Notes: generated by a model not told the origin, from the letters alone. 64,000 nt of DNA from Niebla homalea (GCA_019925105.1 JAHGAU010000001.1:1612001-1676000), one strand, 5' to 3'. Shown: positions 45,340 through 60,600, counted from the first letter of the stretch. Translations and numbers: made by a program.

Positions 45340-45662
45340 TATCGGATAAGATAATAATGGATACCTTACCGGTAAGAAAGGAGTCATCTTCGGACAATAT
45401 TATCGATAATTACGAAAAGAGCTGGGTTCGCTTAAAGGGTTCTTTGAAGAAGCCTCACCCGTCGGACCTAGTCACGGACGAGCTGGCTGAAAAGGTACTC
45501 GATCTTGAATATAAATACGCCGTGGAGTCTTTATTAACGCATATGCTATCTGGGTAGCTGTTAGCAGCTAGCGCCACCTCTGCGCCGGCGCCACAGTGGT
45601 GCGCTATACTGCTGCGCTAAGGTAGGCCGTTAGGCCTTAATAAAGGGCCTTGGTAACGGCCT
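45340..45662 (+). other. Island with short open frame and GC-rich hairpins
   Basis: A plus-strand frame from ATG 45,357 to 45,557 encodes 66 residues, starting MDTLPVRKESSSDNI and containing DLVTDELAEKVLDLEYKY. I recognise no family. Right after it come GC-rich inverted repeats (GCGCCGGCGCC core near 45,580) and AGGCCGTTA (45,624-45,632) with TAACGGCCT (45,654-45,662). The frame may be a gene fragment carried by a transposon or the first exon of a dead transposon ORF. Codon use is balanced, unlike everything around it. Confidence 0.4.
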
Positions 45663-45837
45663 TAATATATATTATTTATAAGCCGTAACTTAACAGGCGT
45701 AAGGCAGGGTAATTATTACTTTTACCTTAAGTAAAAATTATACTTTAATTCTTTCTAAATTCTTTAAGAATTAATCTTATTATTAATTTACTTATTAAAA
45801 TGGTATTTAAGTATCCAGACCGTAACGTTACGTCTTC

Positions 45838-46080
45838 TATACCTACCTTTACTAGTTCCGCCGGCGTGCCGCCAGCGGAGTCAGTCTAACAGTAGCTCGA
45901 GATACTGGGAGTCGATTACAATAAAGTCCAAATCCGATACAGTGAATATCACTTTAAAGGACAGGAGGTTAAGAATAAATTACTTAAGGTAAAAAAGGAG
46001 CATTATAAATACCAAGAGGTATTTAACCAAGCGATTAAAGAGGAATAGCGCTGTCGGAAGATTTTAAAGTAAATGGTCCA
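45838..46080 (+). pseudogene. Decayed unknown ORF remnant in an island
   Basis: Less mutated stretch starting with a GC-rich palindromic segment. The plus frame reads roughly EILGVDYNKVQIRYSEYHF and continues into VFNQAIKEE before a TAG stop near 46,046. It looks like a coding remnant with a charged helical character, but I cannot assign a family. It lies 280 bp after the island frame ending at 45,557 and may belong to the same dead element. Confidence 0.35.
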
Positions 46081-46521
46081 AAATAATAGCAAATATTAGC
46101 GTATACTTTACCAGTCAGAGCTGGTCATTTAATAAATAAAATAGGAAATAAGGGCTTATACCTTTATAATTAATAAAATAAAACCCTTTAATTAAATCCT
46201 GGAAAGGATTATTAATAACTTATATTTATTAAAAAATAAAAATTTAAAACTTTAAGTAAAAAAGTCCTTAATAAAGATAGTGCCGTAAGTATTTATTAAG
46301 AGGTTTATAAATAAAAAGCTAAGATTAACTCTACGATAACGTTTTATAACCTATAATTCGGCTTAAGACCTTTAAAGGAAGAGGTAATCCGTCTTTATAT
46401 AAGTATTATTAAAGGTAGACGGATATAGCGTATATCGATAACGTTTATATACGTATTTGAATTAAGTAAGCGGGGAAGCTGTATTTATAGATAATAAAGC
46501 TGAAAACGGTTAAAGCAGGTT

Positions 46522-46590
46522 AATCATTCTGCGGTCAGGGTTAATAAATCATTCAGCGGTCAGAGTTGGCAAATCATTTAGCGGTCACGA
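46522..46590 (+). repeat. 25-bp tandem repeat, three copies
   Basis: The word AATCATTYWGCGGTCA occurs at 46,522-46,537, 46,547-46,562 and 46,572-46,587, an exact 25-bp period. The spacers (GGGTTAATA, GAGTTGGCA) are similar. Flanked by a moderately balanced island to about 46,910. Short subterminal repeats like these are common near the ends of DNA transposons, but no partner end was found. Confidence 0.65.
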
Positions 46591-49500
46591 GCGTTGCTAC
46601 CCGGATAGGAGATACTCAGAAAGTAGGCGAGCGCGGCTTCTGACCTACGATCCTTTACGTGGCCACCGTAAACTGTATTTGAAAAAGCCTTTTACTACTT
46701 AATCCCGCTTTCTTCCTTCTTAGCTCCCGATAACCTATATTCTTCGTAATAATTTACTCCATCCGGCCAGCATATCATCCATCTCCTGCTCCCAATATTA
46801 AACCCCGGTGAGGACTCATCTTCCTCCTGTAGAGGACACCCGTCGAAATCTCTTTCCACCAGATTAGCATCCTACCTGTGGTCCGCATCGATTAATTAAA
46901 TAAGGTATAACCGCTTCCAGACTCTTGGATCCGTATCCTATTAACCTTTTCCATCTTTCTCCATTATCTTTTCTCTCCGTATAATTACCGTATTAAATAC
47001 TTCGGGGGTAAACGCTTACGCTCCTAGGCTTATATACCTTTCGTACCTTAAAGACCTAAATATAATTAAAGCGGGGATTAATTTCTTACGTAGAGATTAC
47101 AGAGGGCAGGTAGGGTTAATTATCATTTAATCCGTAGATACTTAAAGCGTTTAACTATAAGTTACTTCTGATATAATAAGGATATTAAAGAATTTATTTA
47201 ATTTAATCGTTAACGTAATAAGCTTAATAAGGCCGTTAAATCCGAATATATTAATATATAATATCTTATATTACCTTAAGGTAATATACGTATTATAATA
47301 TAAGATTTAAAACATCTTAATAAACGTTAAATAAAGATTCTTCCCATTATTCAGTATTAATAACTTAATTTATTTCTAAGAATCCAATATCCGATTAAAT
47401 AATAAAATTAATTAAAATAAAGAATATCTTATTAATTTCCGGACCTTATTATAGATTTTTTCCTTTAAGTAAGAGCCATATATAGCTTTAACGTAATTAA
47501 TAACGGCCATTTATCGCCATAATATTAACCGTAACTTTAACATCTTAAACGGGAGATAACTATAAACGCTTTATTTTAATATTATTAATTATAATTATAT
47601 CTTAATTTTCCGGCGCTTAATAATTAATTTTTTAACCGGAGAAAAGATGGGAAGGAAAGAAAGAGTAAAAGTAATGAAATAGCAGGTGGTAATGGAGTAT
47701 AATTAAAGATGGGCCGCAGCCCTTATATAAGTTGGTAAGGTATAGATTGCTTACTATAATAATCCGTTATCCCTTTTCCTTTTAAAGTATATATAAATTA
47801 ATTTTATCCTTAATTAACCCTTTTAATATTTCTATTCTTTTATATATCCGTCCATAAATTTAATATCTTTTATATTTTCCTTTTTTCTAGCTCCCTTTAT
47901 AATAAAATATTATCCTTAATATTATTATACTTTAAATTATATTATATTTATTTATATATATTTTAATTATATATATACCTTTTATAATATCCTTTTAATA
48001 ATTTAAATTATTATAAATATAAAAGTCGAAAAAGTATTAATACGGTATTAATTTACCTTTATTCCCTTTATAATAAATTTATCTTTTAATATTACGTATT
48101 ATTAATAAATACTTCTTATTTTTTAATGTTATTTATATATATATTTATTTACTTTTCTTAAGGGTAATTTTTTAATTTTATTATTTTAACTTATTAATAA
48201 CGGTAATTTCGGTACTTTACGTTTATTTATCTTAAGGTTTAAGCTGCTTATATTTATATCTTCTTTAAGTATAATATACTTAATCCGTATAAAGGTATAA
48301 CGTATTTTATTCCGCTTATTAAAAGATTATAAATACCGCCCTTTATAAGGATAAAACCTTATGATTAATTACTTTTTACCTTATTTCTTTATTTATATAC
48401 TTTTAATATCTTTTTTAATCCCGTTATTATTAAGTATATCTTAAGTAAATTCATTATATAACTTTAAGTATATCTTAAGAAAACTTAATCGTTTAAGTAA
48501 ATTTTATTTAAATTTTTTTTATAAATTTTAATATTTTTTATTATTAATATATTTAAAATAATATTATACGTAATTATTTAATTCGTATTTATTTATTAAT
48601 ATTATTTCTTTATTAATTTATTATATTAATATTAAGAAAATAATTAAAAGGATAATAATTTATTATAATTATTATTATTTATATATTGCTTCTTAAAAAG
48701 GTAAAAGAAAAAAGAAAAAAATAAAATAATTATTTATTAATCTTTAAATAACTCTTTAACCTTTATATAAACTCTTTTAACGCTTATTATTATACTTAAT
48801 AATATTTATTAAAAATATACTTTTTATTATAATTCTTAATATTTATTCTTATTTACTTATATACTTTTCCCTTAATTAATTAATATATTAAATATTTTTA
48901 AGGCCGTATTTACTTATAAATAAAATGTATTTTTATATTCTTTTAATAACTTATATACGATTATCCCGATACGGGTATTTCTGGAAGGCATATTAAAAGG
49001 GGTTCCTTTTAAACGTAGTAATATTACTTATTATCTTTATTAAGTTCCGTCCTAATTAATTCCGTTAATGAATAAAACGTTAAAAATAACGTTTAATTAT
49101 TTACTTACTTAATAATCGTATTATATAGCCGTTTACTTTATCCTTCTTACTTATTTACCTTTTTTATTTCTTTTTATTTTTTAAATTCTTTTATTTCTTT
49201 AACTTTTTTAATCTTTAATTCCTTTTATACTTTAATTAACTTATTTTAAATTTAACTTAATTATATACTTAATTATTAATTATCCTTTTAAAAGTATATA
49301 TAAATTTATAATTTTAATATTAATTATTTACTTTATATTTATATTAACTTTTTTTATAATCTTTTCGGAATTTTTAATTTAAATTATATTAATTAAAATT
49401 ACCCTTATTATATCTTTATATTTTAAAAACGTACTTTAATTATTAGTTTCGTTAAATTAAATAAATATATTTTTATTATTATTAAGTTTTATTTAAATAT

Positions 49501-51699
49501 TAATTAAATAATTTATTTAAAGTTATATTTATTAATCCCTTTTAATTTTAATTTATTTTAATTTTTTTATTTCTAGGAGCTTCTTACGGTATATATTTAA
49601 GTTTACGCTTTTTATATACGTAGAAATACTTAAACGTATACTTAATATTAATAAATTAATAACGGTTATCGATTTATTTTTATTAATTGCCGTTATATTA
49701 AAGATTTATTAAATAACGTTTATTTAAACTATATCTTTAAATATTAATTAAGCGATTATAGTTTCTATTTAAATATATATAAATTAATTTACTTTTTAAT
49801 CGATTATTATTAATTCTTTTTTATAGATTTTTAATATCGGGATATAATTTAAGTAAACGTTTTTTCTTTAATATATTATATATTACTTAATCCCGATATT
49901 AATTATAAATTTAATATAAAAAGTTATACGTATTTTATAATTAATTATAATTTATAATTAACTTAATAATTATAGTTTTAATAAATATCTTTTATTATAT
50001 TTTTTATTTTTAATATTTATTTATTATTATTATAATTTACTCCTGAATCTTAATTATTTAGTTCCATTATTTATTTACTTTAATAATCCCCGTTTAATTA
50101 TTATTTACCGTTTTTATCCGCTTAATTAATTTAATTATTTATATTACCTATTTTTTATTTATTAACTTAAGTAATTCTTTTAATTTAAATAATCTTTTTA
50201 TTAATACGTTAATCCGGCCTTACCGGAATTATAGGATTATCTTGGTTATATAAGCCCGCTTAACGTAATAAAATTTATATAAAATATAGCCCGTCCTTTC
50301 TAAAGATTAATTTTTTAACCGAATTTTATAAATAATTATTTAAGAAAAAATAATATCGTTTACCCGATTTAAACTTAATTAAGGATATCTTTAATTTAAG
50401 TTTTATCGGCCTTAATTTTAATAAATTACCTTTCCTTCTTATATATAAAGTAACTATTAATTAATTCTCCGTTTAAATAATAAGCTTATCCGGGCTTTTT
50501 TATTAACTTTTTCTCCTTTTAAGTCCGTTATTCATACTATATATATACGGTAGCCCTTATCCGTATCTTTATAAGTATTTCTCCCTTAATAAGCTTTTCT
50601 TTTTATTTCGTCCCCGTATATACGATAGCCTTTAAAGTCCTTAACCTAAATACGATTCCTTAACCGTTCTTATTTAAAGTTATTTCCGCGGGTAATACGG
50701 TTATACTTTAAAAAGAAATTTACGTCCTTTTTTAATTCTATATTATTAACTTTAATAAACCCTATATTCCGGACTATTCTTGAGCTTATTATATTTAACT
50801 TATATCGCTTAACTTTAATTCCGAATTATAGTTATTATAAATATTATTATAATTTTAATCTTAATATACGTTTTATTAAAAAAGCATATATATAGTTATC
50901 CGTAAATTAAAGTCTTAATCGGTTTTTAAGTTATTTTATTAGTTCCTTTAATTATATTACCGGGTTTATTTATTGGTTCGCCTCCTTAATATCGGGTTAT
51001 TTTTATTTTAAGTTACGTTCTTATATATATACCGGTCTTCCTATTCCGTTTCCGTTTTTGTTCTTAAGGTAAAATAATTAATATAGTCTTATACCCTATA
51101 ATTACCGTAATAAAGGTTAATCCTAAATTTAATTACCCATTTTAAGGACGTAATTAAAGCTTTGGTTATTTACTATTTAAAATGATTTTTATATTTATAT
51201 TAATAGTATATTTTATTTATATTCTTAACGTAATATCTATAATAAGTTTAATATTTAAACTTATAATCCGTAAAAAAAATATCCTTTTAAATAGATTTTT
51301 TAATATATAACCCTAATACTTAATTATACTTTTACTTATATATTGTTTTTAATACGCTTTTTTTTTTTCTTTTTAAGGAAATGTTTTTAATTATAAATAA
51401 TTATAACTTTTTATGATTTTATTATTTTATAATTTATAATATAATAAATAAAAGACTATAAATAAAAGGTTAAGGGCTTAATATCCCTTTATTTATATTT
51501 ATCTTCTTTAAATCTTTATTATATTCTTATTTCCTTTTTTTTTTTTAATTTTTCATTTTTAATTACGTTTATTAAAATAACTATTTATTCTTTTTCTTCC
51601 TCTTTTTTTTTTTAATTTTTAAATCCGCATTTTTTTAGGATTTCTAATATATTAAAATATAAAAATAATTAAAATAAAAATATAAAAAAAATAACATTA

Positions 51700-54600
51700 T
51701 ATTACTTATATATACTTTCTCCTTTTAAGTCGTATTATTTATAATTATAACGGTTTCCAGAAAACCAAAATATTCTCCGTTTATACCCGTTAAATCTTAA
51801 TTTTTATTATTATTTTTAACTTTAACTTATTAAAGGGTTTAAGATATCCAGTATGCGAAGTAAATACTTTAAAATAATCCTTATAAAATAAGTTAAATAT
51901 AAGAGTTTTATCTATTTTTTTTAATATATATAAAGTTTTATACTCTTTTATAAAGCTTTTAATAATAAATAATCCGACCCAATAAAACTTAAGTTTCTTA
52001 AGATTAAGGATAGGATCCCGTTATATAATTAGCTACTTTTCCTTTAATAAGTTTTAACTTTATACTCTTTTATTATAACGTTTCTTTTATTAATCTTTTA
52101 TTATATTTAACTTTTCCTATAATTCTTCCTTAATATTTATCCGGTTTATTATAAATCCTTAAATAATTTTATATATTACTTTTTTTAAAGGCGGTATTAT
52201 TCTTTTTATAATATATATTTCGATTTTTAACCCGGTTACATTACGTTTATATATTATATCCGGCTCGACCCTAAAAAGATATTAATAAGGGCGTATTTTA
52301 AATATTTAATATATTTTAAGTTAATATTTAATATTATTAATCTTTCCGCTTATATTTAATTATATTTTTATTAAATTTACGTTTTTTTTATTACGTTTTA
52401 TCAGATTTAATTATTAAACTTTATTATACTTACTATCTTATACGTTATACTTAATATAAGGATAAATTGGATATTATATAACTGAAGGAAGCTTCTTATT
52501 TTTTTACTTATAAATACCTTCCCGATATTTATATATATTATAACGGGTTTTAAATAATAGTTTATATATTTTTTTAACGTAATAATTATATTTTTTATTT
52601 TAATTAACGCGGTATAAAATAATTATATAAATCGTAAGAAATAATTTATTATATTAAAGACGTATTAAAGACCCCCCTATATTTATTTAAAAGGGCTAAT
52701 AAAGTCCGCTTTAAATAAGTTAAAAAGGGCCTTTATTTTAATTAAACTTAATAGAACCATATAGCTTCTATATACTTACTTCGTATAAATTAAATATCCT
52801 TATATGTATTTTATAATATTTTTTATTATATCCGGTTATTAATAACGATATTATAGTTTTTTTAATATAATTTTTAATAAGAAATATCCCGTATTATTAT
52901 AAATTTCTTTAAGTACCTATATTATTTCTTCCTTTATTAAATATATTATTTAACGTTTCTTATATCGGTAAAGTAACTTATTAATAATTGAATTAAATTT
53001 ATAATTTATAAATTATTTATTAAATTTAACTTATTAAACCGTATCTTTCTTTTTTAACTTTATTTTTATTTTAAAATATTTAATAATATCGGTATATTAA
53101 TTATCGTTTTTATAATAGAATATTTCCTTAAGTTCTAATAACTCCGTAAACTTATAATTAATTTATATATATTTTATTTTATAATTATTATTTAATCTTA
53201 TATTATATATCCATATTAACTTATTATTAATTATCTTTTATAATTATAATTCTTTTATATCCACTTTTTTCCTTTTATTTACGTTTTTTTTTATTAATAG
53301 ATTTTCCTTTTATATTTTAAGTTAATTAACCCTTTAATTATTATATCGTAATTTATATATTATTATAAACGTTAATTTTATCTTTTTTCGCTTCCTTAAA
53401 GAACTTTTTTAATATAACGCAATATTCTCCTTTATTATTCTTTTAGAATTATACCGTATTATTCTTATTCTTTTATTTTTTAAAGGTTATTTTCTTTATT
53501 ATTTTGTTAAGTATATAATCTAAGTTATTAAATAGTACTTTTAATAAGTTATCCGCCGTTTTATTAATCTCTTTTTTAATATATTTAATTTTAATATATA
53601 ACCTTTTTAACTTATTTATTTACCTTATAAAGATATTTTTATAATAGTTTATATTTATAAACTTTATAAATAGCTTATAATCTATATATATAATTAAAAC
53701 TTCTCTTATATTTAATATATAAAAGAACTTTTCCTTAAACGTAATAATAATTATTAGTTTTTACTTATAAATATTATAGTTATATTCTGCCTTATTTATT
53801 ATATATAAATTATAAATAAATAAAACGGTATAACCGTTTTAAACTTAAGTAATATAATATCCGGCTCCGTATTTTAAAGTATTAATATATATATAGACCG
53901 GTATCTTAAAGTTTTATTTAAATAAAGCTTTAACCTTTATTATTATATTTTATATAAATTAAAACGATATATCTTTTAACTCTTCCTATTTTTACTCTAT
54001 ATTATTAATTAAACGGGTAAAAAAGCGAATTATCTTTATAAAGCCTTTAATCTATTTCCTTATTATATTAATAATACTTAAAAATCCTTTAATATTTCTT
54101 ATATTTTACGGTACGGGTTAATTAAGTATCTTTTTATACTTTTTAAATCTAATTTATATATATCCTTTTATCTTATAGTCTTTTTTTAATACTTTAATCT
54201 TTATTATATTAATTTTTAACTTATTAAATAATAACTTTAATTTTAATTATAAAATTTACGGAAAGAAATAATCTCTTAAAAAAGTAAATTATTTTTCTTA
54301 TATTCCGTATACTTTAAAGATATTATTAAAATAAAAAGTTAAGTTAATAAAATTATACTCCCCTTTAAAAATAAGGAAGGATAACTTTAAGTTTAATTTA
54401 AAGATAACTTTTAATATAATATTTATAAGTTTAATAAAAACGAATAAAGATATATGCGTTCTTTAAGGTATCCTTATTAATTATAATTATTTAATATTTA
54501 ATACGTTAAAAATAAAATAATATTAATTATCGGGGTATATTTTAATTACTTAATATTTATACTTTATATCCGCTTAAAAGAAAGTCTTATATAATAGAAT

Positions 54601-55181
54601 TTTTAGTAAATTATATATTCTTTTTATTAACTTTATATAAAATATAGGTAATACTTTATATATAAAGTAATAATTAAATATAAATTGTAATTTAACTTTA
54701 CCTTCTTTCTTTATAAGTACGGGGAATACGTTTTATATATTTATTCGTTTATTTATTTATATATATTTTTTATATATATTTAACTTAATTCCTTATTATA
54801 CGATCATTTTAAATTATTATTCCTTATTATTTAATAGCCTTTTAATAATAGCTTTATACGGCTTAATCCTTAATTTTAATATTACTTTATATAAGAATAA
54901 ATCCGTTATTAAAATCTTATATAATTCTTTTACGTTTATATCCTTATATATTTATAATACTTAAAGTATTTTAAGCCGTACTTAATTATTTAGGATAATA
55001 TCCCTTAATATAATATTTTCTTTTTTTATTTATATTTATAGATTTTTATATAACTTTAAAGTATCGATTTTTCTTTTTATTATCCTTTTATTTATTAAGA
55101 ATATAATTTATAATAACTTTATTTTAATATTTATTTCCTTATTTTATAGTTTTAAAGTTAATTTATCCGTTACTTTATATA
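51700..55181 (-). mobile_element. Older Ty3/gypsy retrotransposon remnant, minus strand
   Basis: Reading the minus strand through many stops gives a recognisable gypsy pol order. Near 54,840 is KPYKAIIKRLL, like the pre-RT segment; near 54,710 is VFPVLIKKEGKVKLQF, like the RT 'KKDGSxR' block; near 54,440 is TLKNAY...KLNLKLSF, like the LPLI...KLDLxxAF block. RNase-H-like LIIYIDYKLF lies near 53,680 and an integrase HHCC-like segment (KLYGSIKFN, then SGLY-P) near 52,760. The order RT, RNase H, integrase fits gypsy rather than copia. It is interrupted at 55,187 by the younger element, so sequence beyond 62,104 probably continues its 5' part (inference). Outer ends were not found. Confidence 0.6.
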
Positions 55182-55186
55182 CGTAT
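55182..55186 (+). repeat. Target-site duplication, left copy
   Basis: CGTAT immediately before the left LTR. An identical CGTAT follows the right LTR at 62,100-62,104, the 5-bp duplication expected for Ty3/gypsy integration. Confidence 0.88.
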
Positions 55187-55332
55187 TGTTAGGTGCAGCA
55201 TACATGCATGGGAGCATTGATAGGTGTAGGACACCCTTTGTACGTAGAGGACAGGCATCCTTATAATGCTCTTATCCTTTAGGTAGAATTATTATTTATA
55301 TATTATTATACTTTTTGGTTTATATACCAATA
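55187..55332 (+). repeat. Left LTR of the chromovirus element
   Basis: 146 bp, from TGTTAGGTGC to TACCAATA. It aligns without gaps to the right LTR. Its first ~90 bp keep C and G, while its last ~50 bp carry C-to-T changes (CCATCC to TTATCC, ACACCAACA to ATACCAATA). The word TACGTAGAGGA is identical in both LTRs. Confidence 0.9.
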
Positions 55333-57659
55333 AATAATAGCAATAGCTACTTACATTAATATTATATTAACGTATATTATAAGATCCGTTAATACGAACT
55401 AAAGTATCAATTTATTAATTATAGTAAATACTTCCTTTATAGTAATACCAGAGGCATTAGCCTCGTATTCTTTAGAATACCGCCTTTAATTTACTTTTAA
55501 ATATTTTTAAAGAAAAACTAAAAACGGTATTATAAAGAAGATATATATATTATAGGCTTTTTAAGTATTACCGGATTTTAGCATTATTACTTTAGCTTAT
55601 TAGTTAAACGCTTTACTGAAATTTAGCAACTTAATAGTTACGGTTATCTTATATTTAACTTCAGAAGGAATTACTTAAATAATCGAGAATAATTAATAAT
55701 TAAGTAACTTAAAAATTATATTTATTATAAATAAATTATTTTAATTAAAATCTTCCGAAACTATAAAATTTATTATTTTTTTTAATTTAATTTTTAAAAA
55801 CTAGATTTTAGATCCTTTAATATTTTAACGTAATTTATTATACTTTAAAGACGCTTTATTATCGTTATAATTATTATATAGATTATTCTTAACCTTAATA
55901 AAATCAGGCAGATTTAAATTATATCGATATGGTTAAAGTCCTTAAAAACTTAATACCGTAAGATTATTATTTTTATTAAATAATTTTCTATTATTATAAT
56001 AGTTATTAAATTTACCTTTTATATTAATATTAATATTACGACGTTTTTTTCCGGCTTTAAGTATTAAACCGGAATCCGAGCTTAATAAATTTAATATATT
56101 AAACTTAAATTTATTAAATTTAGGTTTATTATATTAAATAAGAAATACTTTTACCGAAAAAGTAATTTTTATTTAATTTATTAATCCGCTTAATCAGTTA
56201 AAAATAATAGGTTTTATTAAAGAGTAAATAATATAATTATAAAGTATAATTTAAGAATTAATTCTCGTTATTATATAAAATTAATAATAAAATAATTCTA
56301 ACGATAATTTATTCTTTCTTCTTAATAATATAATATAATTAATAAGGAACTTATAATTAAACCGATTAATAAATTTTAATCCCGGTAATATCGGATTTTT
56401 TAACTTTTTTTATAAAAATAAGTCCTCCGATATAGCTTTTATAATTAAGTATTCTAGGAAGTATATTTTTTTCCGGGATATATATATCTTTATCGATCGA
56501 TTAAAGGATATTATTTAAATAATGGATATATAATTATTATAGAATAATTTATAATTATATTTAAGAAATACCGCTTTAAAGTAATATATTATAAAGTTAT
56601 TAAATATTAAAAAATAATTTATTAAATATAATAACGGTTTAATTAAATAAACTTCTTAAATTATTATTAAATTTAAGTTACCTTAATAAGTTAAGTTAAA
56701 TATTCTAATTATTAAAAAGTATATTATAAATAATATTTTTCGGAACCGGGAGCCTTATAAATATACGTAGATTATTTTACGGGTTATATATATATTAAAT
56801 TTTAATAATATTTAAAATTAACTTATACTTATTTACGGCGGGTTAAACTTAAAATTTTAACGGGATTTATAATTATTAAAGATAATTATTATTATTAATA
56901 ATTATTTTAAGCTTATAAATAAATTTAAATATAGTTAATAAATTTACGTTATTAAGTATTATATACTTTTATAAATATATCCGTAAAATCATAAAACGGG
57001 TATATTATTTTAAAATAACCGGAATTTTATAGAAAATTCAGAAGTTAATCCTTTTTCTTAATTATTAACGTTATTTTCTTAAACGTATAGATAAAATAAA
57101 GTTTACAATATACGCCCTTAAGAAAAAGGATAATAATAATTACTTTTAACGTTGTAAAAAAAAATATTAATATTAAATTAAGGAAAATTAAGGTTTTTAA
57201 AAAGAAGATCCGATTTTAAATACCGAACGCGCCATATAAAATAAAGGATTAATTAAACCTTTATATTTAAGGATAAAAAAGAAAAAAATATATTATTTAA
57301 TAAAAAGGAATTAAAAGGATCTTAAGATAATAATAACTTTATTATAAAAGAAATATATTTTATATATTAATTCTTTATATATTATTAATATATTAAATAT
57401 ATATTAAAATATTTATCGTAAAATAAACTTTTTATTTATCTTAAATATAATTATTAGAAATTAAAGGGAGTAAACTTAAATATTCTTAAGGCCTTTCCGT
57501 TAAATTAACGGATTTAATCCGTTAATAATTAATATACGTAAACTTAATAAATTAATAGCGTATTATTTATAATTATTAACTTTACCGTAATAAAGAGTAT
57601 ATACCTTATAAATTTTATTTTTAAGGTATATTAATATATTATAAGTAAAGTTTAATTTA

Positions 57660-60600
57660 CCCTTAATTTACCCGTAGTAGACTTCTATATAGATAGCGGG
57701 TACCTTATTATAATTATTAATTATAATATTATATTTTCTTGAATTTTAAATCTGGATTTTAAAATCCAGAAATTACTTAAGTTAATTCCGGTTATAAACG
57801 TTAATAATTTTAAATTAATTATTAATAAATTTATAATATTTAATTTATTCTTCTTAAGGAAGAAGAATACGATATTTACCTTAAGAAAAATCGCGATTAA
57901 AATTTATTTAATATATAATTTATTTATTAATATTCTAATCGTTATTAATATTATAATTCTTAATAAAATAATAATTAATTTTAATAATTAAAAATATATT
58001 ATTAATATTTATAAAAATATAAATATTAAGGTAATTATTTTTATAAAGGAAGTAACGTAATTACGACGTATAATTCATATAAAATAATAAACTTAAGTTT
58101 TAATTTATAATACGATATAAATATTAATTATATATTAAAAAAAAGGGACTTTAAAAGAATTATTAAAGTCCGGGATTTTATCTTTAAACCGTAGCTAATA
58201 CCGTTTTATAATCTTGGATTCCGAAATAACGTATTTACGTATATCGTTAACTTAAAAATATCAGTCGTTTAAATTAAAAACGATATTAATTAAAAAATTA
58301 ACTTATTATATAAAATAAAACTTAAAATTTTATACGATTTACCCCCGTAACCTTATTATATGGTAATTTTAAGTTTATTAATATTACTTATTACTTACGG
58401 ATAAAGAACTTAAAAATCCAAGTTATAAATTCGTAAAGTTACCGTAATAATAATATTAATCTTTATATTTTCCGGAACAATTTTTATAACTTTTAATTAT
58501 TTAAAGATTTACTTAAATTAATTATTATAAATTAATAATCATAAAGAATAAGTTTTATTTAATAACGTTAAAATTTATATATATAACGGAAATACGTAAA
58601 TTTAATTAAGTAATATTATTAAAGAATTTAATAATATCTTTAAAAATAATAATATTATAATTAATATTTTAGAAAATTAATATATATTTATTAATTTTTA
58701 ACTTAATATAATTATTAAACTTAAAAAAATATATAATATTAAGCATAAAGATTAAAAGGTTATAAATTAAACTTTAAATAAAATATATAATAAAGGTAAA
58801 TTATATTAATTTATATAACTTACGGAATTTTTATACCCTATTTTTATCATTTAACGTAATACTTTAAACGGATATAAAAACCGTATTATAATTAATATTT
58901 AATTACTTAATAAAATTACGATTTTTAATTTATATTTATTATTATTATAATAAGAAATAATTTCTTTAATTATAGGTTATAAATATATTATTATAATCAA
59001 TACCCGTAATTATTTTTATTAATTTCTTATACGTAAATCCGATCGGTATAAACTTTATATTATTTCCTATAAAAATTAAAAGGAATCTTTAATTATATTA
59101 ATAAATTTTAAAGGTAATCCTTTATATATATAAAAGTAAATAGATAATATATTACATTTAATATAAGATTTTATGCGAATATTTATAGATAATATAATTA
59201 TTTTTAATTATTTATTAAAGGAGTATATTATTTATTTACGTTAAGTCTTTTAAATTCTTAAAGATAAACGCATAAACCTTTTATTAATAAAATTATTTAT
59301 TAATTACTTTATAATTAAGCTTTTTAATTAATAAGTTAATTCTTTAAAAATATTTATACTTAATAATAAAATTAAAACTATATAAAACCTTAAATTTCTT
59401 AATTTATTAAGAGACCTTAAAGTTTTCTTTAGTTTTATAAATTAATTACGTACCGGAGTAAAGAATTATACTTAACGTATTACTTTACTTTAAATACGTA
59501 AAACCTCCCTTATTATAGATTTAAGAAAAGTAAATTTAAAGTATATAGGTTTACGTTATAAGTAGAAGATATTTTGGATTAAGTTTATATTTACTTAAGA
59601 AAAAGACTATACTTTTAAGGATTTAAAAAACGCGTTTTCAGAACCATCGTTTCTTATATATTATAATCTTAATTAACCCTTATTTACCGATATTAATATA
59701 TTAAAGGAATTAAATATTACGGTTATAATATATTATATTAAGGATAACTTATTACTTTATAGTATTACGGAGATTAACGATTTATTAAAAATTACGCATA
59801 ATAAAATATAATTAATAATATTCTTTAATAAAAGCTTAAATATAGTTAAAAAAAATTATTGGCCTATAGAATTAAAGACTACGGGTATAATCTAGGTTAT
59901 ACGTAAAATTAAATACTTAATTAAAATAAATTATTATAAATTTAACTATATAATCTTTACGGATTATAATATAATTATTAATATCTTTAAATAAATAAAT
60001 TTAAAGACCTCCGTAATTAATAAACTTAATTTCTGCTTAATTTATACGTTATAATATTTATTAATATTTAATATTTTATTACGTTATAAGTTAAGTTTAA
60101 TAAATATTATTCTTAACGTATTTTTACGATTAATTAATAATACGTAAACTTTATCTATAGAAATCAGAATTCTTAATAACGTAAATAATAATAAATTAAC
60201 TATTCTTTATTATATTTATATTTTAAATAAATTTAAAAAATAAATTAAAAAAGAATATATAAAAAATAAAATATAAATAAAATTATAAAAAGTCTTAATA
60301 ATTAAAAAGAATTAAATTTATAAGATATAAAAATTAAATTACGCTTTATATTAAAGGATAACCTTATTTATAACTTAAAATCCGTTAATTATTTATTATA
60401 ATTATATATACTTAATAAATTTAAAAAAATAATTTTTTAATAAATATATAATAATTTATTATATAGTAACTTTAACCGATCCTACGATAAATTAATGAAC
60501 TTAATATATTTACTTAAATTAAGTAAATAATTACGGAAATATATCGCGTATTACTTTAAGTATAACCTAAATTAAATTAAAAGGTATATATTTTATAAAT

